Below are positions 17,499 to 26,033 of a stretch of DNA of 64,000 bases, piece by piece. Under the pieces are notes generated by a model that made no database searches, was not told the origin of the DNA, and saw only the letters and a program-made list of their open reading frames with translations. The stretch comes from Phycisphaeraceae bacterium. GTDB lineage: Bacteria; Planctomycetota; Phycisphaerae; Phycisphaerales; UBA1924. Position numbers and translations under genes: made by a program. The stretch lies in contig JACKHE010000004.1 in assembly GCA_020639135.1 (NCBI GenBank), positions 226,532 to 290,531 of the forward strand. The letters are read 5' to 3'. Positions within the stretch are counted from its first letter, which is position 1. Every line of letters begins with the position of its first letter.

Positions 17499-18758
17499 AT
17501 GCACAGAATGATTGCAATGGCGTGCTGCGCCCTTTCGCTGGTTTCGATCGCTCACGCCGAGACCGAGTACGCCGAGGTCGTGGAGGGATTCGCCAGCGCG
17601 ATGGAGGACCACTACGTCTTCCCCGACGTGGGCGCCCGGTGCGCGGCGTTGCTGCGGGACGAGCTCCGGAGCGGGGCGTACGACGGGCTGGGGCCGGAGG
17701 AACTGGCGACCAGGGTCCACGAGCAGCTTCGCGAGATCACGCACGACCTGCACTTCGGTGTCCGGTACAACCCCCCGCAGCAGGGAGCGGCGCCGACGCC
17801 GATCGGCGAGATCCCCGAGGTCATCAACCACGGGTTCCGCAAGGTCGAGCTGCTCGACGGGAACGTGGGATACCTGGATTTCCGGTTCTTCGAGAGCTCG
17901 GACGGGATGAGGGCGACGGTTGACGCGGCGATGGCGTTCCTGCGTGATTCGGACGCGCTGATCATCGACATGCGGCGCAACGGCGGCGGCCAGCCTGACG
18001 GGGTGCGGTACGTGTGCAGCTACTTCTTCGGCGATGAGCCGGTGCTGCTCAACAGCATCTACGACCGGACGACGAACGAGACGGAGGAGTTCTGGACGCT
18101 TGCCGATCTCCCTGAGAAGCGGTTCGCGTCGATCCCGATGTACGTGCTGACGAGTGCGAACACGTTCTCCGGCGCCGAGGAGCTGTGCTACAACCTCCAG
18201 ACGCGGGGGCGGGCGACGATCGTCGGCGAGGTCACCGGCGGCGGCGCGCACCCGGTGATGGGGATCGACGTCGGCGAGGGGTTCTCCATCGGCGTGCCGT
18301 TCGCCCGGGCGATCAACCCGGTGACCGGGACGAACTGGGAGGGCGTCGGGATCCGGCCCGACATCGGCTGCAACGCCGACACCGCGCTGGACGTGGCGCA
18401 CATGAAGGCGCTCGAGACGCTCAGCGCCAGCGCGACCGGCGGCAAGGCCCGCCGCCTGGCGTGGGCCTCGGACTTCATCCGATCCAGGATCAACCCGGTG
18501 GTCGTCGATCGGGCGACGCTGGCGGAGTACGTGGGGTCGTACGGGCCCCGGCAGGTGACATTCCGCGACGGCTCGCTGTGGTACTCCCGGGGTGGCGGCC
18601 CCGAGCGCCGGCTCAACGCGATCAGCGCCGACACGTTCATGGTTGATGGGGTCGATTTCTTCCGGATGACCTTCGAGCGGGACTCTCAGGGCCGGGTCGC
18701 GCGGATCCTCGGCAGCTACGTGCAGGGGCACAGCGACACGTCCGAACGGGACGGCTGA
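17499..18758 (+). CDS. Secreted S41-family (C-terminal processing type) peptidase
   Basis: A 419-residue protein with signal peptide (MIAMACCALSLVSIAHA). The S41 catalytic core is visible: GYLDFRFF, DALIIDMRRNGGG (near 153-164), YVLTSANTFSGAEE with the nucleophile Ser at about 224, and GEVTGGGAHPV. There is no obvious PDZ domain, so it belongs to the tail-specific-protease-like group without PDZ (IRBP type). The C-terminal ~80 residues form a beta-rich extension (TLAEYVGSYGPRQVTF ...) as in many peptidases with a lipocalin-like tail. Probably periplasmic. Confidence 0.87.
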   Translation: MHRMIAMACCALSLVSIAHAETEYAEVVEGFASAMEDHYVFPDVGARCAALLRDELRSGAYDGLGPEELATRVHEQLREITHDLHFGVRYNPPQQGAAPTPIGEIPEVINHGFRKVELLDGNVGYLDFRFFESSDGMRATVDAAMAFLRDSDALIIDMRRNGGGQPDGVRYVCSYFFGDEPVLLNSIYDRTTNETEEFWTLADLPEKRFASIPMYVLTSANTFSGAEELCYNLQTRGRATIVGEVTGGGAHPVMGIDVGEGFSIGVPFARAINPVTGTNWEGVGIRPDIGCNADTALDVAHMKALETLSASATGGKARRLAWASDFIRSRINPVVVDRATLAEYVGSYGPRQVTFRDGSLWYSRGGGPERRLNAISADTFMVDGVDFFRMTFERDSQGRVARILGSYVQGHSDTSERDG

Positions 18759-18815
18759 TCGGTTTGCCCGGGAATCGGGGCGTGGGGCGATCGGGTATCG
18801 TTGCCGCGCCCACCG

Positions 18816-20141
18816 ATGATCGAACGCCTGAAGCCATTCCGCGCGCTGCCCAACCCCCGGGAGGTGTTCGCGTGGGGGATGTACGACCTGGCGAACCAGT
18901 CGTTCACGCTGCTGATCCTGACACTGCTGCTCCCGATCTACGTGAAGTCGGTCGCCGTCAGCGACCCGGCGTCGGGCGACCGGGTGTGGTCCACGGTGTA
19001 CGCCGCGTCGATGTTGCTGGTGGTGTGCTCGTCGCCGTTCGTCGGGGCGTTCGCCGATGCGCGGGGCGCCAAGAAGCGGCTGCTGATCGGGACGGGGATC
19101 GCGTGCGTGCTGCTGACGGCGTCGTTTGCGCTGATCGGGCCCGGGGGTTGGGTCCTGGCCGCGGCGCTGTTCATCCCGGCGAACTACTGCTATCAGATCG
19201 GGGAGAACATGCTGGCCTCGTTCCTGCCTGAGGTGGCGAGCCAGCGGAATCTGGGCCGGGTCAGCGCGATCGGCTGGACGATGGGGTATGTCGGCGCGCT
19301 GCTGCTGCTGGTCCTGGTCGTCGGGGGGATGCTGGCGCTGTCGATGGGGCCACCCGAGCGGTGGCGCCCGTTCTTCGTCTTCGCCGCGGTGTGGTTCGGG
19401 CTGGGGATGATCGCTCCGGCGCGGGTGCTGATCGAGCGCCGCCCGGCGGGGACACCCCCCTCGATCGCGCTGTGCACGCGGCTGGCGCTGGACCGGCTGC
19501 GAACGACGGTCCGCGATGCGGCGGGGCACCGGCAGCTGCTGCGGTTCCTGCTGGCGTTCTTCGTCTATGCGCTGGGCGTGCAGACGATCATCGCGTTCGC
19601 GGGGATCATCGCGCATGACTTCGGGTTCGACCAGACGCGGCTGGCGCTGTTCGTGCTGCAGCTGACCGTGACGGCGGGGATCGGGGCGGTGCTGACCGGG
19701 ATGCACCAGGACCGGCTGGGGCCTCGGCGGACGCTGGTGATCTTCCTGTGCGTTTGGATCGCGACCTGCCTGACGATGGTGGGACTGGCGCTGCCCAAGG
19801 ACCCGCCGCAGTGGCTGTTCTGGATCGCGGGCAACGGGGTCGGGCTGGGGCTGGGCGGGGTCGGGACGGCGAGCCGGGCGATGGTCGGGACGTTCACCCC
19901 GTCGCACAAGACGGCGGAGTTCTTCGGCCTGTGGGGGATGACGTACAAGGGCGCCGGGGTCGTCGGGGTGCTGAGCTTCGGCCAGGTCAAGGCGTCGCTG
20001 GGCTCGACGGCGTCGCTGCTGCTGCTGACGGGGTTCTTCGTGGTGGGGCTGGCGCTGCTGCTGCGCGTCAATGTCAACGCGGGGCGGCGCAGTGCGCTGC
20101 GGGCACAACGCGCGCACGCCTCGTACACTCCGGGCGCATGA
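18816..20141 (+). CDS. MFS transporter, UMF1/Atg22-like
   Basis: A 441-residue protein with about 12 hydrophobic helices. FAWGMYDLANQSFTLLI near residue 20 is the signature of the UMF1 (unknown major facilitator 1) family, and the loop ADARGAKKRLLIG is the MFS A-like motif. C-terminal helices end in GFFVVGLALLLRVNV. These transporters are proposed amino-acid or nutrient exporters/importers. ATG 18816 is preferred to TTG 18801. Its TGA overlaps the trpB ATG (ATGA), so the two are translationally coupled. Confidence 0.85.
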   Translation: MIERLKPFRALPNPREVFAWGMYDLANQSFTLLILTLLLPIYVKSVAVSDPASGDRVWSTVYAASMLLVVCSSPFVGAFADARGAKKRLLIGTGIACVLLTASFALIGPGGWVLAAALFIPANYCYQIGENMLASFLPEVASQRNLGRVSAIGWTMGYVGALLLLVLVVGGMLALSMGPPERWRPFFVFAAVWFGLGMIAPARVLIERRPAGTPPSIALCTRLALDRLRTTVRDAAGHRQLLRFLLAFFVYALGVQTIIAFAGIIAHDFGFDQTRLALFVLQLTVTAGIGAVLTGMHQDRLGPRRTLVIFLCVWIATCLTMVGLALPKDPPQWLFWIAGNGVGLGLGGVGTASRAMVGTFTPSHKTAEFFGLWGMTYKGAGVVGVLSFGQVKASLGSTASLLLLTGFFVVGLALLLRVNVNAGRRSALRAQRAHASYTPGA

Positions 20142-21364
20142 CCACCTCCTTCACCAATGTCCCCGACAGGCACGGCCGGTTCGGCGCCTTCGGCGGGGCG
20201 TACGTCCCCGAGACGCTCGTCGCGGCGCTGGGCCAGCTCGAGTCGGCGTACGCCGAGGCGCTCGCCGACCCGGCGTTCGGCGCCGAGTTCAACCGGCTGC
20301 TGACGGAGTTCGTCGGTCGCCCCACGCCGCTGCACCGGGCGCTGCGTCTGACGGAGCACGCCGCGGCCCTGAGCGCCAAGGGCGGGGCGGCGACGATCTG
20401 GCTCAAGCGCGAGGACCTGGCGCACACCGGCGCGCACAAGATCAACAACACGCTGGGGCAGGCGCTGCTGACGCAGCGCATGGGCAAGCGGCGGGTCATC
20501 GCCGAGACGGGCGCGGGGCAGCACGGCGTCGCGACCGCCACCGCCTGCGCGCACCTGGGCCTGAGCTGCGAGGTGTACATGGGCAGCGAGGACGTCCGGC
20601 GCCAGCGGCTGAATGTCGTGCGCATGCGGCTGCTCGGGGCGGAGGTGGTCGAGGTCGATTCCGGCTCGCGCACGCTCAAGGACGCGACGAACGAGGCGAT
20701 GCGCGACTGGATGGCCTCCGTCGAGACAACGCACTACATCCTGGGCTCTGTCGTGGGGCCGCACCCGTTCCCGCGGATCGTGCGCGACTTCCAGTCCTGT
20801 ATCGGGCGCGAGACGCGCGGGCAGTTCCTCGCGCAGGCGGAGCGGCTCCCCGACGCGGTCGTCGCCTGCGTCGGTGGCGGGTCCAACGCCGCGGGGATGT
20901 TCTATCCCTTCGTGGAGGATATATCCGTTCGGCTGATCGGCGTGGAGGCCGGGGGGCGGGGTCCGGCGCTGGGGCAGCACGCGGCGCCCTTGTGCGCGGG
21001 CTCGCCCGGCGTGCTGCACGGATCGATGAGCTATGTGCTCCAGGACGAATCGGGGCAGACGGCGGGCGTGCATTCGTGCAGCGCCGGGCTCGATTATCCC
21101 GGCGTCGGGCCGGAGCACAGCTACTGGAAGGACACGGGTCGCGCAGCGTACACGAGCGTCACCGACGACGAGGCGCTCGACGCGTTCTCCATCACGGCGC
21201 AGCGCGAGGGGATCATCCCGGCGCTGGAGTCATCGCACGCGCTGGCGCACGCGATCCGGCTCGCCGGCGCGATGCGCCCCGGCGAGCACCTCGTCGTGAA
21301 CCTCTCGGGCCGCGGCGACAAGGACGTGGACGAGGCGGCGCGGCTGCTGGCCGAGCGCGCTTGA
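20138..21364 (+). CDS. trpB: Tryptophan synthase beta chain
   Basis: A 408-residue TrpB, normal length for the TrpB1 type. It joins indole to serine with PLP. Motifs: RFGAFGGAYVPETL at the N-terminus, REDLAHTGAHKINN with the PLP lysine, AETGAGQHGVATAT, and the phosphate-binding GGGSNAAG near residue 247. The C-terminal ESSHALAHAI is also typical. No trpA or other trp genes lie in this window, so the pathway is dispersed. Overlaps the MFS gene start-to-stop. Confidence 0.96.
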   Translation: MTTSFTNVPDRHGRFGAFGGAYVPETLVAALGQLESAYAEALADPAFGAEFNRLLTEFVGRPTPLHRALRLTEHAAALSAKGGAATIWLKREDLAHTGAHKINNTLGQALLTQRMGKRRVIAETGAGQHGVATATACAHLGLSCEVYMGSEDVRRQRLNVVRMRLLGAEVVEVDSGSRTLKDATNEAMRDWMASVETTHYILGSVVGPHPFPRIVRDFQSCIGRETRGQFLAQAERLPDAVVACVGGGSNAAGMFYPFVEDISVRLIGVEAGGRGPALGQHAAPLCAGSPGVLHGSMSYVLQDESGQTAGVHSCSAGLDYPGVGPEHSYWKDTGRAAYTSVTDDEALDAFSITAQREGIIPALESSHALAHAIRLAGAMRPGEHLVVNLSGRGDKDVDEAARLLAERA

Positions 21365-21373
21365 GCAGACGTG

Positions 21374-22051
21374 TCAGGGATCGGCGTCCGGCTCGATCGC
21401 GGGCGCCGCGGGATGTGCGTGCGCGGGGGTCTTCCAGAGCCTGAGCATCAGCAGCGCGACGCCGATGAGCAGCAGGGCGTCGGCGACGTTGCTGACCCAG
21501 GGCCACAGCTCGTTGCCCGCGCCGCCCGGCCAGGACCAGCCGAACGGCAGGTTCACGCCCGGCGCCGGGTGCAGGAAGTCTCGGACGCAGCCGAAGACCA
21601 GGCGGTCGTAGAGGTTGCCGAGGCCTCCGGCGAAGATCAGGCCCAGCGCGGCGTGCGCGATGCGGTCCCTGCGTCCGGTCCACTTCGCGAAGACCCAGAC
21701 GCCGAAGGCGAGAGCGATGGAGGTGAAGAGGACGAAGAACCACCGCCTCCCCGCGCCGACGCCGAATATGGCTCCGGGGTTGATGACGAGCTGGAACTCG
21801 AGCACCCGCGGGATGAAGCCGACCGGGATGTGCCTGGGGATCAGGGCGCCGATCTCGCTCGGCGGCAGGGCGAGGACCTCCTCGCGACGGACGGCGACGG
21901 GGTGACCCGCGATGCGCGCGAAGGCGACGGACTTGCTGACGAGGTCGAATGCGACGCCCAGCGCGGTGACGCCCAGCAGGAGCGCCCAGGCGCGGGGATC
22001 GCGTGCGGGTCCGGCGTGCGGCGCGGGTCGGTGTCGCGGTTGGGCGGTCAC
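21374..22051 (-). CDS. lspA: Signal peptidase II (prolipoprotein signal peptidase)
   Basis: A 225-residue integral membrane aspartyl protease that cleaves lipoprotein signal peptides. The four helices and the conserved boxes are visible: FDLVSKSVAF, VINPGAIFGVG, GGLGNLYDRLVFG with one catalytic Asp and SNVADALLLIG with the other. It is longer than the usual 160-170 residues because of an N-terminal cytoplasmic extension, a periplasmic loop of ~40 residues before VINPGAIFG, and an insertion between the catalytic boxes. It lies 7 bp after the DksA-like gene, a known gene order, and fits a genome with lipoproteins such as those at 4430 and 62492. Confidence 0.93.
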   Translation of the reverse strand: MTAQPRHRPAPHAGPARDPRAWALLLGVTALGVAFDLVSKSVAFARIAGHPVAVRREEVLALPPSEIGALIPRHIPVGFIPRVLEFQLVINPGAIFGVGAGRRWFFVLFTSIALAFGVWVFAKWTGRRDRIAHAALGLIFAGGLGNLYDRLVFGCVRDFLHPAPGVNLPFGWSWPGGAGNELWPWVSNVADALLLIGVALLMLRLWKTPAHAHPAAPAIEPDADP

Positions 22052-22058
22052 GGTCGGG

Positions 22059-22976
22059 TCAGAAGTAGCGCTGCCGGTCCTGCTCCCTGGCGCCCTCGAG
22101 TGAGAGCTTGGCCCAGGGGGTGGCGTCGAGCCGGTCGCGCCCGATGGGCCCGCCGGTCAGGGCGCAGATGCCGTAGGTCCCGCTGTCGATGCGGGCGAGG
22201 GCCTCGTTGATCTCGATGAGGAGCTTGCGCTGGCTCTCGGCGAGGCCGAGCGAGAGCGCCTGCTCGTACTCGTCGGATCCCATGTCTCCCGGGTGCTGCG
22301 GGAAGGCGCCGCCGTCGCTGGCGTTGAAGGCCTCGGACTGGATCGCGTTGACGTCGCCGGCGACTTCGCGGCGCTTCTGGAGCAGGATCTGCCGGTAGTG
22401 CTCGAGCTGCGGCTTGGTCAGCGGGGATTTCTTGAGCTTGCGGGTCGCGGCCTTCTCTTCTGGCGCGGCGGTCATGTGGGCGCGGACGAGCTTGAGGCCG
22501 GCGCGTGCCGCGAGCCCGGACGCGGCTGCCCTGGCCTCAGAGAGCGTGTAGCGCTCGTCCTTGGCGCGGGGTTGGGCTGATTTCTTCTTCTTGTCGGAAG
22601 CGGCGGATTTGGCCGGTTTGCCGTCCGTCTTGGTCGCCGCCGTCTTCTTGGGCGCCTTCTTGATCGTTGCCTTGGCGGCGGTCGATGCCTTTTTCTTGGC
22701 GGTCGCCGCCTTCTTCACCGCGGGCTGCTTCGCGGCGGGCTTTTTCGCGGCCGACTTCTTCGCGGCGGGCTTCTTTGTCGCCGCTTTCTTCGTGGTGGAC
22801 TTGCGAGCGGCCTTCTTTGCGGTCGCCTTCTTGGCGGTGGCCTTCTTCCGCGTGGCCTTGCTGGCGGTGGAGACCTTGGTGCGCGCGGTTCTGGTCGCCG
22901 TTTTCTTTTTCGACGCGGCCCCTGACCTCTTGGTGGTCTTCTTCTTCGATTTGGTTGCCGTCTTCTTCTTGGCCAC
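22059..22976 (-). CDS. Histone H1-like Lys/Ala-rich tail fused to a DksA/TraR-like domain
   Basis: A 305-residue protein starting at GTG 22976. Residues 1-~140 are almost entirely K, A, T and P, with repeated AAKKPAAKK/ATKK units like bacterial histone H1-type tails, so DNA or RNA binding is likely. Residues ~185-305 are a TraR/DksA-type coiled coil (LTKPQLEHYRQILLQKRREV ... DEYEQALSLGLAESQRKLL) ending in GTYGICALTGGPIGRDRLDA. Only one of the four zinc-finger cysteines remains, so zinc binding is probably lost. DksA-type proteins bind RNA polymerase. Directly upstream of lspA in the same operon. Confidence 0.85.
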   Translation of the reverse strand: MAKKKTATKSKKKTTKRSGAASKKKTATRTARTKVSTASKATRKKATAKKATAKKAARKSTTKKAATKKPAAKKSAAKKPAAKQPAVKKAATAKKKASTAAKATIKKAPKKTAATKTDGKPAKSAASDKKKKSAQPRAKDERYTLSEARAAASGLAARAGLKLVRAHMTAAPEEKAATRKLKKSPLTKPQLEHYRQILLQKRREVAGDVNAIQSEAFNASDGGAFPQHPGDMGSDEYEQALSLGLAESQRKLLIEINEALARIDSGTYGICALTGGPIGRDRLDATPWAKLSLEGAREQDRQRYF

Positions 22977-23111
22977 CTGATTGTGCTCGGAAGGGCGCCG
23001 GGGGCGTCTGGAGAGCCCGGCCGACGTGGGGGGCGGAGATCGCGCGAGCGGCGAGTCTAGCCCCGGTCAGAGGGGTGGTCAAAGTAAGTATGCCGGTTTG
23101 TTCGCAGGGTG

Positions 23112-24167
23112 TCAGGATTCCTGACGCGCCTGGGATCGCTGGCCCAGGGTGGTTTCCACGCCGGCCCGGGTCGCGATCTCGTATTCGCCGAACTTGCGGA
23201 ACCGCTCGTACCGGCGCCGGGGGAGGTTCTCCGGCTTGAACCTGCGGAGCTCGCGGAGTCGATCGACGATCCACTTCTGCACGTTCGCGGCGGTCTGCTC
23301 GGGGTCGCGGTGGGCGCCTCCGAGGGGCTCCTCGATCACGTCGTCCACGATGCCGAGCTTGAGGTTGTCGGCGGCGGTGAGGTTGAGCGCCCTTGCCGCG
23401 GCGGTGTTGGTCTGCTCGTTGGCCTCTTTCCAGAGGATCGCGGCGCAGCCCTCGGGGCTGATGACCGAGTACCAGGAATGGCGGAGCATGGCGACCTTGT
23501 CGGCGACGGCGATGCCCAGCGCGCCGCCGGAGCCGCCCTCGCCGATGATGACCGAGATGATCGGGGTCTTGAGCCGGCTCATCTCGCGGAGGTTGTAGGC
23601 GATGGCCTCGGCCTGGCCGCGCTCCTCGGCGCCGAGCCCGGGGTAGGCGCCGGGGGTATCGACGAAGGTGACGATGGGCAGGTTGAACTTCTCGGCGAGC
23701 CTCATCTTGGCCATGGCCTTGCGGTAGCCCTCGGGGTGGGCGCAGCCGAAGTGGCACTCGAGCTTCTCTTCGGTGTCCTTGCCCTTCTGGTGCCCGATGA
23801 CCATGCACTTGATGGAGCCGATGCGCGCCATGCCGGTGACGATCGCCGGGTCGTCGCCGAAGCGGCGGTCGCCGTGGACCTCGCAGAAATCCTTGCAGAT
23901 CATCCGGATGTAGTCGCGCGTCTGGGGGCGGAGCGGGTGGCGCGCGACGCGGACGGTGTTCCACGGGGAGAGGCTGCGGTAGATCGTCGCGAGCATGCGC
24001 TCGTGCGCCTCGCGGAGCCTGCCGATCTCGACCTGGAACGCGTCGTCGCCGGCGCCCTTCTCGGGCTGCGCCTCGGCGGTGCGGGTCGCGGCGCCCTGGA
24101 GGGCCTCGATCTGGCGCTCGATCTCGATGAGCGGCTTCTCGAAGTCGAGTTGGAAGTGCTTGGCCAT
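23112..24167 (-). CDS. accA: Acetyl-CoA carboxylase carboxyltransferase subunit alpha
   Basis: A 351-residue AccA. It transfers carboxyl from carboxybiotin to acetyl-CoA as the alpha partner of AccD in fatty-acid synthesis. The N-terminal LDFEKPLIEIERQIEAL, WNTVRVARHPLRPQT, FGDDPAIVTGMARIG, VDTPGAYPGLGAEERGQ and GEGGSGGALGIAVAD are all characteristic. Slightly longer than E. coli AccA (319) because of a linker near residue 30 and an extended C-terminus. accD is not in the window. A reading frame extends far upstream but is antisense to proC. Confidence 0.96.
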   Translation of the reverse strand: MAKHFQLDFEKPLIEIERQIEALQGAATRTAEAQPEKGAGDDAFQVEIGRLREAHERMLATIYRSLSPWNTVRVARHPLRPQTRDYIRMICKDFCEVHGDRRFGDDPAIVTGMARIGSIKCMVIGHQKGKDTEEKLECHFGCAHPEGYRKAMAKMRLAEKFNLPIVTFVDTPGAYPGLGAEERGQAEAIAYNLREMSRLKTPIISVIIGEGGSGGALGIAVADKVAMLRHSWYSVISPEGCAAILWKEANEQTNTAAARALNLTAADNLKLGIVDDVIEEPLGGAHRDPEQTAANVQKWIVDRLRELRRFKPENLPRRRYERFRKFGEYEIATRAGVETTLGQRSQARQES

Positions 24168-24317
24168 GTGCAATACCGCGGCGGCGTGGGTCCCCGGCGC
24201 CCTTTGCCTGCGCCGATCGAGCGTCAAGTGTAGCCTGAGGGGCGTGGCGAGTGAACAACGCACCGGGACACGGCGCCGAGGCTTGGTCCGCCGTCCGGGA
24301 GCTGGATTTCGAGGTTG

Positions 24318-25136
24318 ATGATGCGGGAAGCGGCGCTGGCGGTTATCGGCGGTGGGAACATGGCGGGGGCGATCCTGCGCGGGGCGTTTGGGGCCGGGGC
24401 GATCGATCCCGGCGGCGTCGTCATCGCCGAGCCCGACGAGGCGAAGCGGATCGGCTTCGCCAACCTGGGCGCGCGGTGCGTGGAGTCGGCCGATCTTCTC
24501 AGGGGCGCGCTGGGCGAATGCACCGAGATCCTCCTGGCGGTCAAGCCGCAGGTCTTCCGGGAGGTCGCGCCTGCGCTGGGGGGTGTCGGCGATCGGGTGG
24601 TGATCTCCATCATGGCGGGGGTGACGAGCGGTGCGATCCGCGGGGCGCTGGGCGGCGCGGCGCGCGTCGTGCGCACGATGCCCAACACACCGGCGCAGAT
24701 CGGCAAGGGCGTGACGGCGGTGACGCTCGGCGCCGGCGCGCGCGCGGGGGACGATGCGCTGGCGCGGCGGGTCCTGGGCAGCGTGGGCTCTCTGGTGATG
24801 ATCGAGGAATCGATGATGGACGCGTTCACCGCCGTGGTGGGCTCGGGGCCGGCGTACGTCTTCGCGCTGGCGGAGGCGATGGCGAGCGGCGCGCGTCTTG
24901 TCGGGTTCGACGCGGCGCTGGCGGACCGGATCGTGCGGGGCACGGTCGAGGGATCCGCGGCGCTGCTGGCGCAGCGCGTCGATCAGGCGCCGGAAGCGCT
25001 GCGCCTGGCGGTGACAAGCAAGGGCGGCACGACGGCGGCGGCGGTGGAGAAGCTGGAAACGGACGATTTCTTCGGCGCGATCGAGCGGGCGATTGTCGCG
25101 GCGCGGGACCGGGGGGCTGAGCTGGGGAAGTCGTGA
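24318..25136 (+). CDS. proC: Pyrroline-5-carboxylate reductase
   Basis: A 272-residue ProC, which reduces pyrroline-5-carboxylate to proline with NAD(P)H. The Rossmann motif AVIGGGNMAGAIL is at residue ~9, then LLAVKPQVF, RVVRTMPNTPAQIGKG, VVGSGPAYVFALAEAM and the C-terminal SKGGTTAAAVEKLE. ATG at 24318 or 24321 (and a TTG at 24315) are adjacent options. Divergent from accA with 150 bp between. The last codons of this gene (GAGCTGGGGAAGTCGTGA) are duplicated at 25901, after the next gene. Confidence 0.96.
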   Translation: MMREAALAVIGGGNMAGAILRGAFGAGAIDPGGVVIAEPDEAKRIGFANLGARCVESADLLRGALGECTEILLAVKPQVFREVAPALGGVGDRVVISIMAGVTSGAIRGALGGAARVVRTMPNTPAQIGKGVTAVTLGAGARAGDDALARRVLGSVGSLVMIEESMMDAFTAVVGSGPAYVFALAEAMASGARLVGFDAALADRIVRGTVEGSAALLAQRVDQAPEALRLAVTSKGGTTAAAVEKLETDDFFGAIERAIVAARDRGAELGKS

Positions 25137-25215
25137 ATCGGGTAGGTGGTTGATGTGCCACGGCAACGCCGCTTCGGCGTTGTAGTGCGAATCGCGGTGC
25201 TTTTCCGGAAGCACG
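25119..25215 (+). repeat. Left direct repeat: proC 3' end plus truncated paired-hairpin element
   Basis: About 97 bp that run from the last codons of proC through GTGCCAC, a CGCCG-CTTCGGCG hairpin and a shared GTGCGAATCGCGGTGCTTT stretch to AAGCACG. It matches 25901-25995 almost base for base after the divergent first third. The second half of the palindromic element present in the right copy is missing here. Confidence 0.8.
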
Positions 25216-25295
25216 GGATCGCGGGATCATGTTGCGCTGCTGAGATTGAACGAAACTTTGTTCACTTGAGTCGGGTAGGATCGAGACGCCGAGAC

Positions 25296-25874
25296 ATGCA
25301 ACAGGACCCGCCACACTTCGTCGCCCGTTCCTCGAAGGGGCTTCGCTTCGGTGTGGCCAAAACATCTGAGACCGGATCCGGCCTCGTCATCAGTTTTCGC
25401 GGCCCGGATTACGCCCTTGTCCCCCTCGCGCTCTCGGTTGCTTGCATCATCGTGTCAGCGTTTGTCTTCTTTACGGGAGGTAGCCAGGCAGATACCGAGT
25501 TCGCTGTCATCTATGGACTTGGGGCCTTGGTGCTTCTCGGCTCGGGCGCCCACTTTCTGTTCGCCTACAGATCCGTCGAACTGGACTTTGATCATCGACT
25601 CCTGACTCTGCGGAAGCATCGCCTGATCTTTGGATCGCAAGAAGCCTGTGATCTTGATTCGCTGGTCATCGCCCGTTGCCGGGTTCAGGCGCCACACAGT
25701 TGGACTTACAAATATTCCGGGCTGATCCTGGCTGCGGATGTGATCCGATCCCCTTTGCTCTATGCCTGCGACAAGGGCGAAGCGTTCGCGTTGCGCGCTC
25801 TGGCGGAGATTCATCCGAAACTGGCGCCGTTCGTTGTCGAGGATTCGTACAACGTCAGGTACGTGTTCCCGTGA
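25296..25874 (+). CDS. Orphan membrane protein of lower GC between direct repeats
   Basis: A 192-residue protein started at ATG 25296 (MQQDPPHFVARSS). Two membrane helices are evident: LVPLALSVACIIVSAFVFF near residue 45 and VIYGLGALVLLGSGAHFLFA near 75. The C-terminal half is soluble and mixed (VELDFDHRLLTLRKH ... CDLDSLVIARCRVQ), resembling no family I can name. Base composition is clearly lower in G+C (a hand count of 25561-25620 gives 32/60) than in the surrounding genes, and near-identical repeats flank it on both sides, so recent acquisition is likely. Confidence 0.65.
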   Translation: MQQDPPHFVARSSKGLRFGVAKTSETGSGLVISFRGPDYALVPLALSVACIIVSAFVFFTGGSQADTEFAVIYGLGALVLLGSGAHFLFAYRSVELDFDHRLLTLRKHRLIFGSQEACDLDSLVIARCRVQAPHSWTYKYSGLILAADVIRSPLLYACDKGEAFALRALAEIHPKLAPFVVEDSYNVRYVFP

Positions 25875-25900
25875 TGAATCCGGGAATGGGACTGGGGGTG

Positions 25901-25995
25901 GAGTTGGGAAAGTCGTGAACCGGAAGGCGAATAGCGTGCCACTCCACGCCGCTTCGGCGTTGTAGTGCGAATCGCGGTGCTTTCCCGGAAGCACG
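25901..25995 (+). repeat. Right direct repeat matching the proC 3' end and hairpin element
   Basis: GAGTTGGGAAAGTCGTGAACCGG at its start mirrors the proC tail GAGCTGGGGAAGTCGTGAATCGG at 25119, and the hairpin and spacer sequences that follow are identical over more than 40 bp. The duplication brackets the orphan membrane gene. Confidence 0.8.
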
Positions 25996-26024
25996 ACAAC
26001 GCCGCGGCGGCGTTGTCGTGGCAC
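25936..26024. repeat. Paired-hairpin intergenic repeat, full copy
   Basis: Begins GTGCCAC and ends GTGGCAC (outer arms pair). Inside are two hairpins with the same core: ACGCCGCTTCGGCGT and GACAACGCCGCGGCGGCGTTGTC, each followed or preceded by GTGC/GCAC, with a ~25-bp spacer. It lies between the convergent orphan gene (ends 25874) and ABC permease (ends 26034) and could act as a bidirectional terminator. Confidence 0.75.
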
Positions 26025-26033
26025 GGGGGTCTG

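Noticed and set aside
24168..25214. Upstream extension of accA to 700 codons
   Set aside because: It lies antisense to proC; the AccA N-terminus LDFEKPLIEIERQ begins immediately after ATG 24167.
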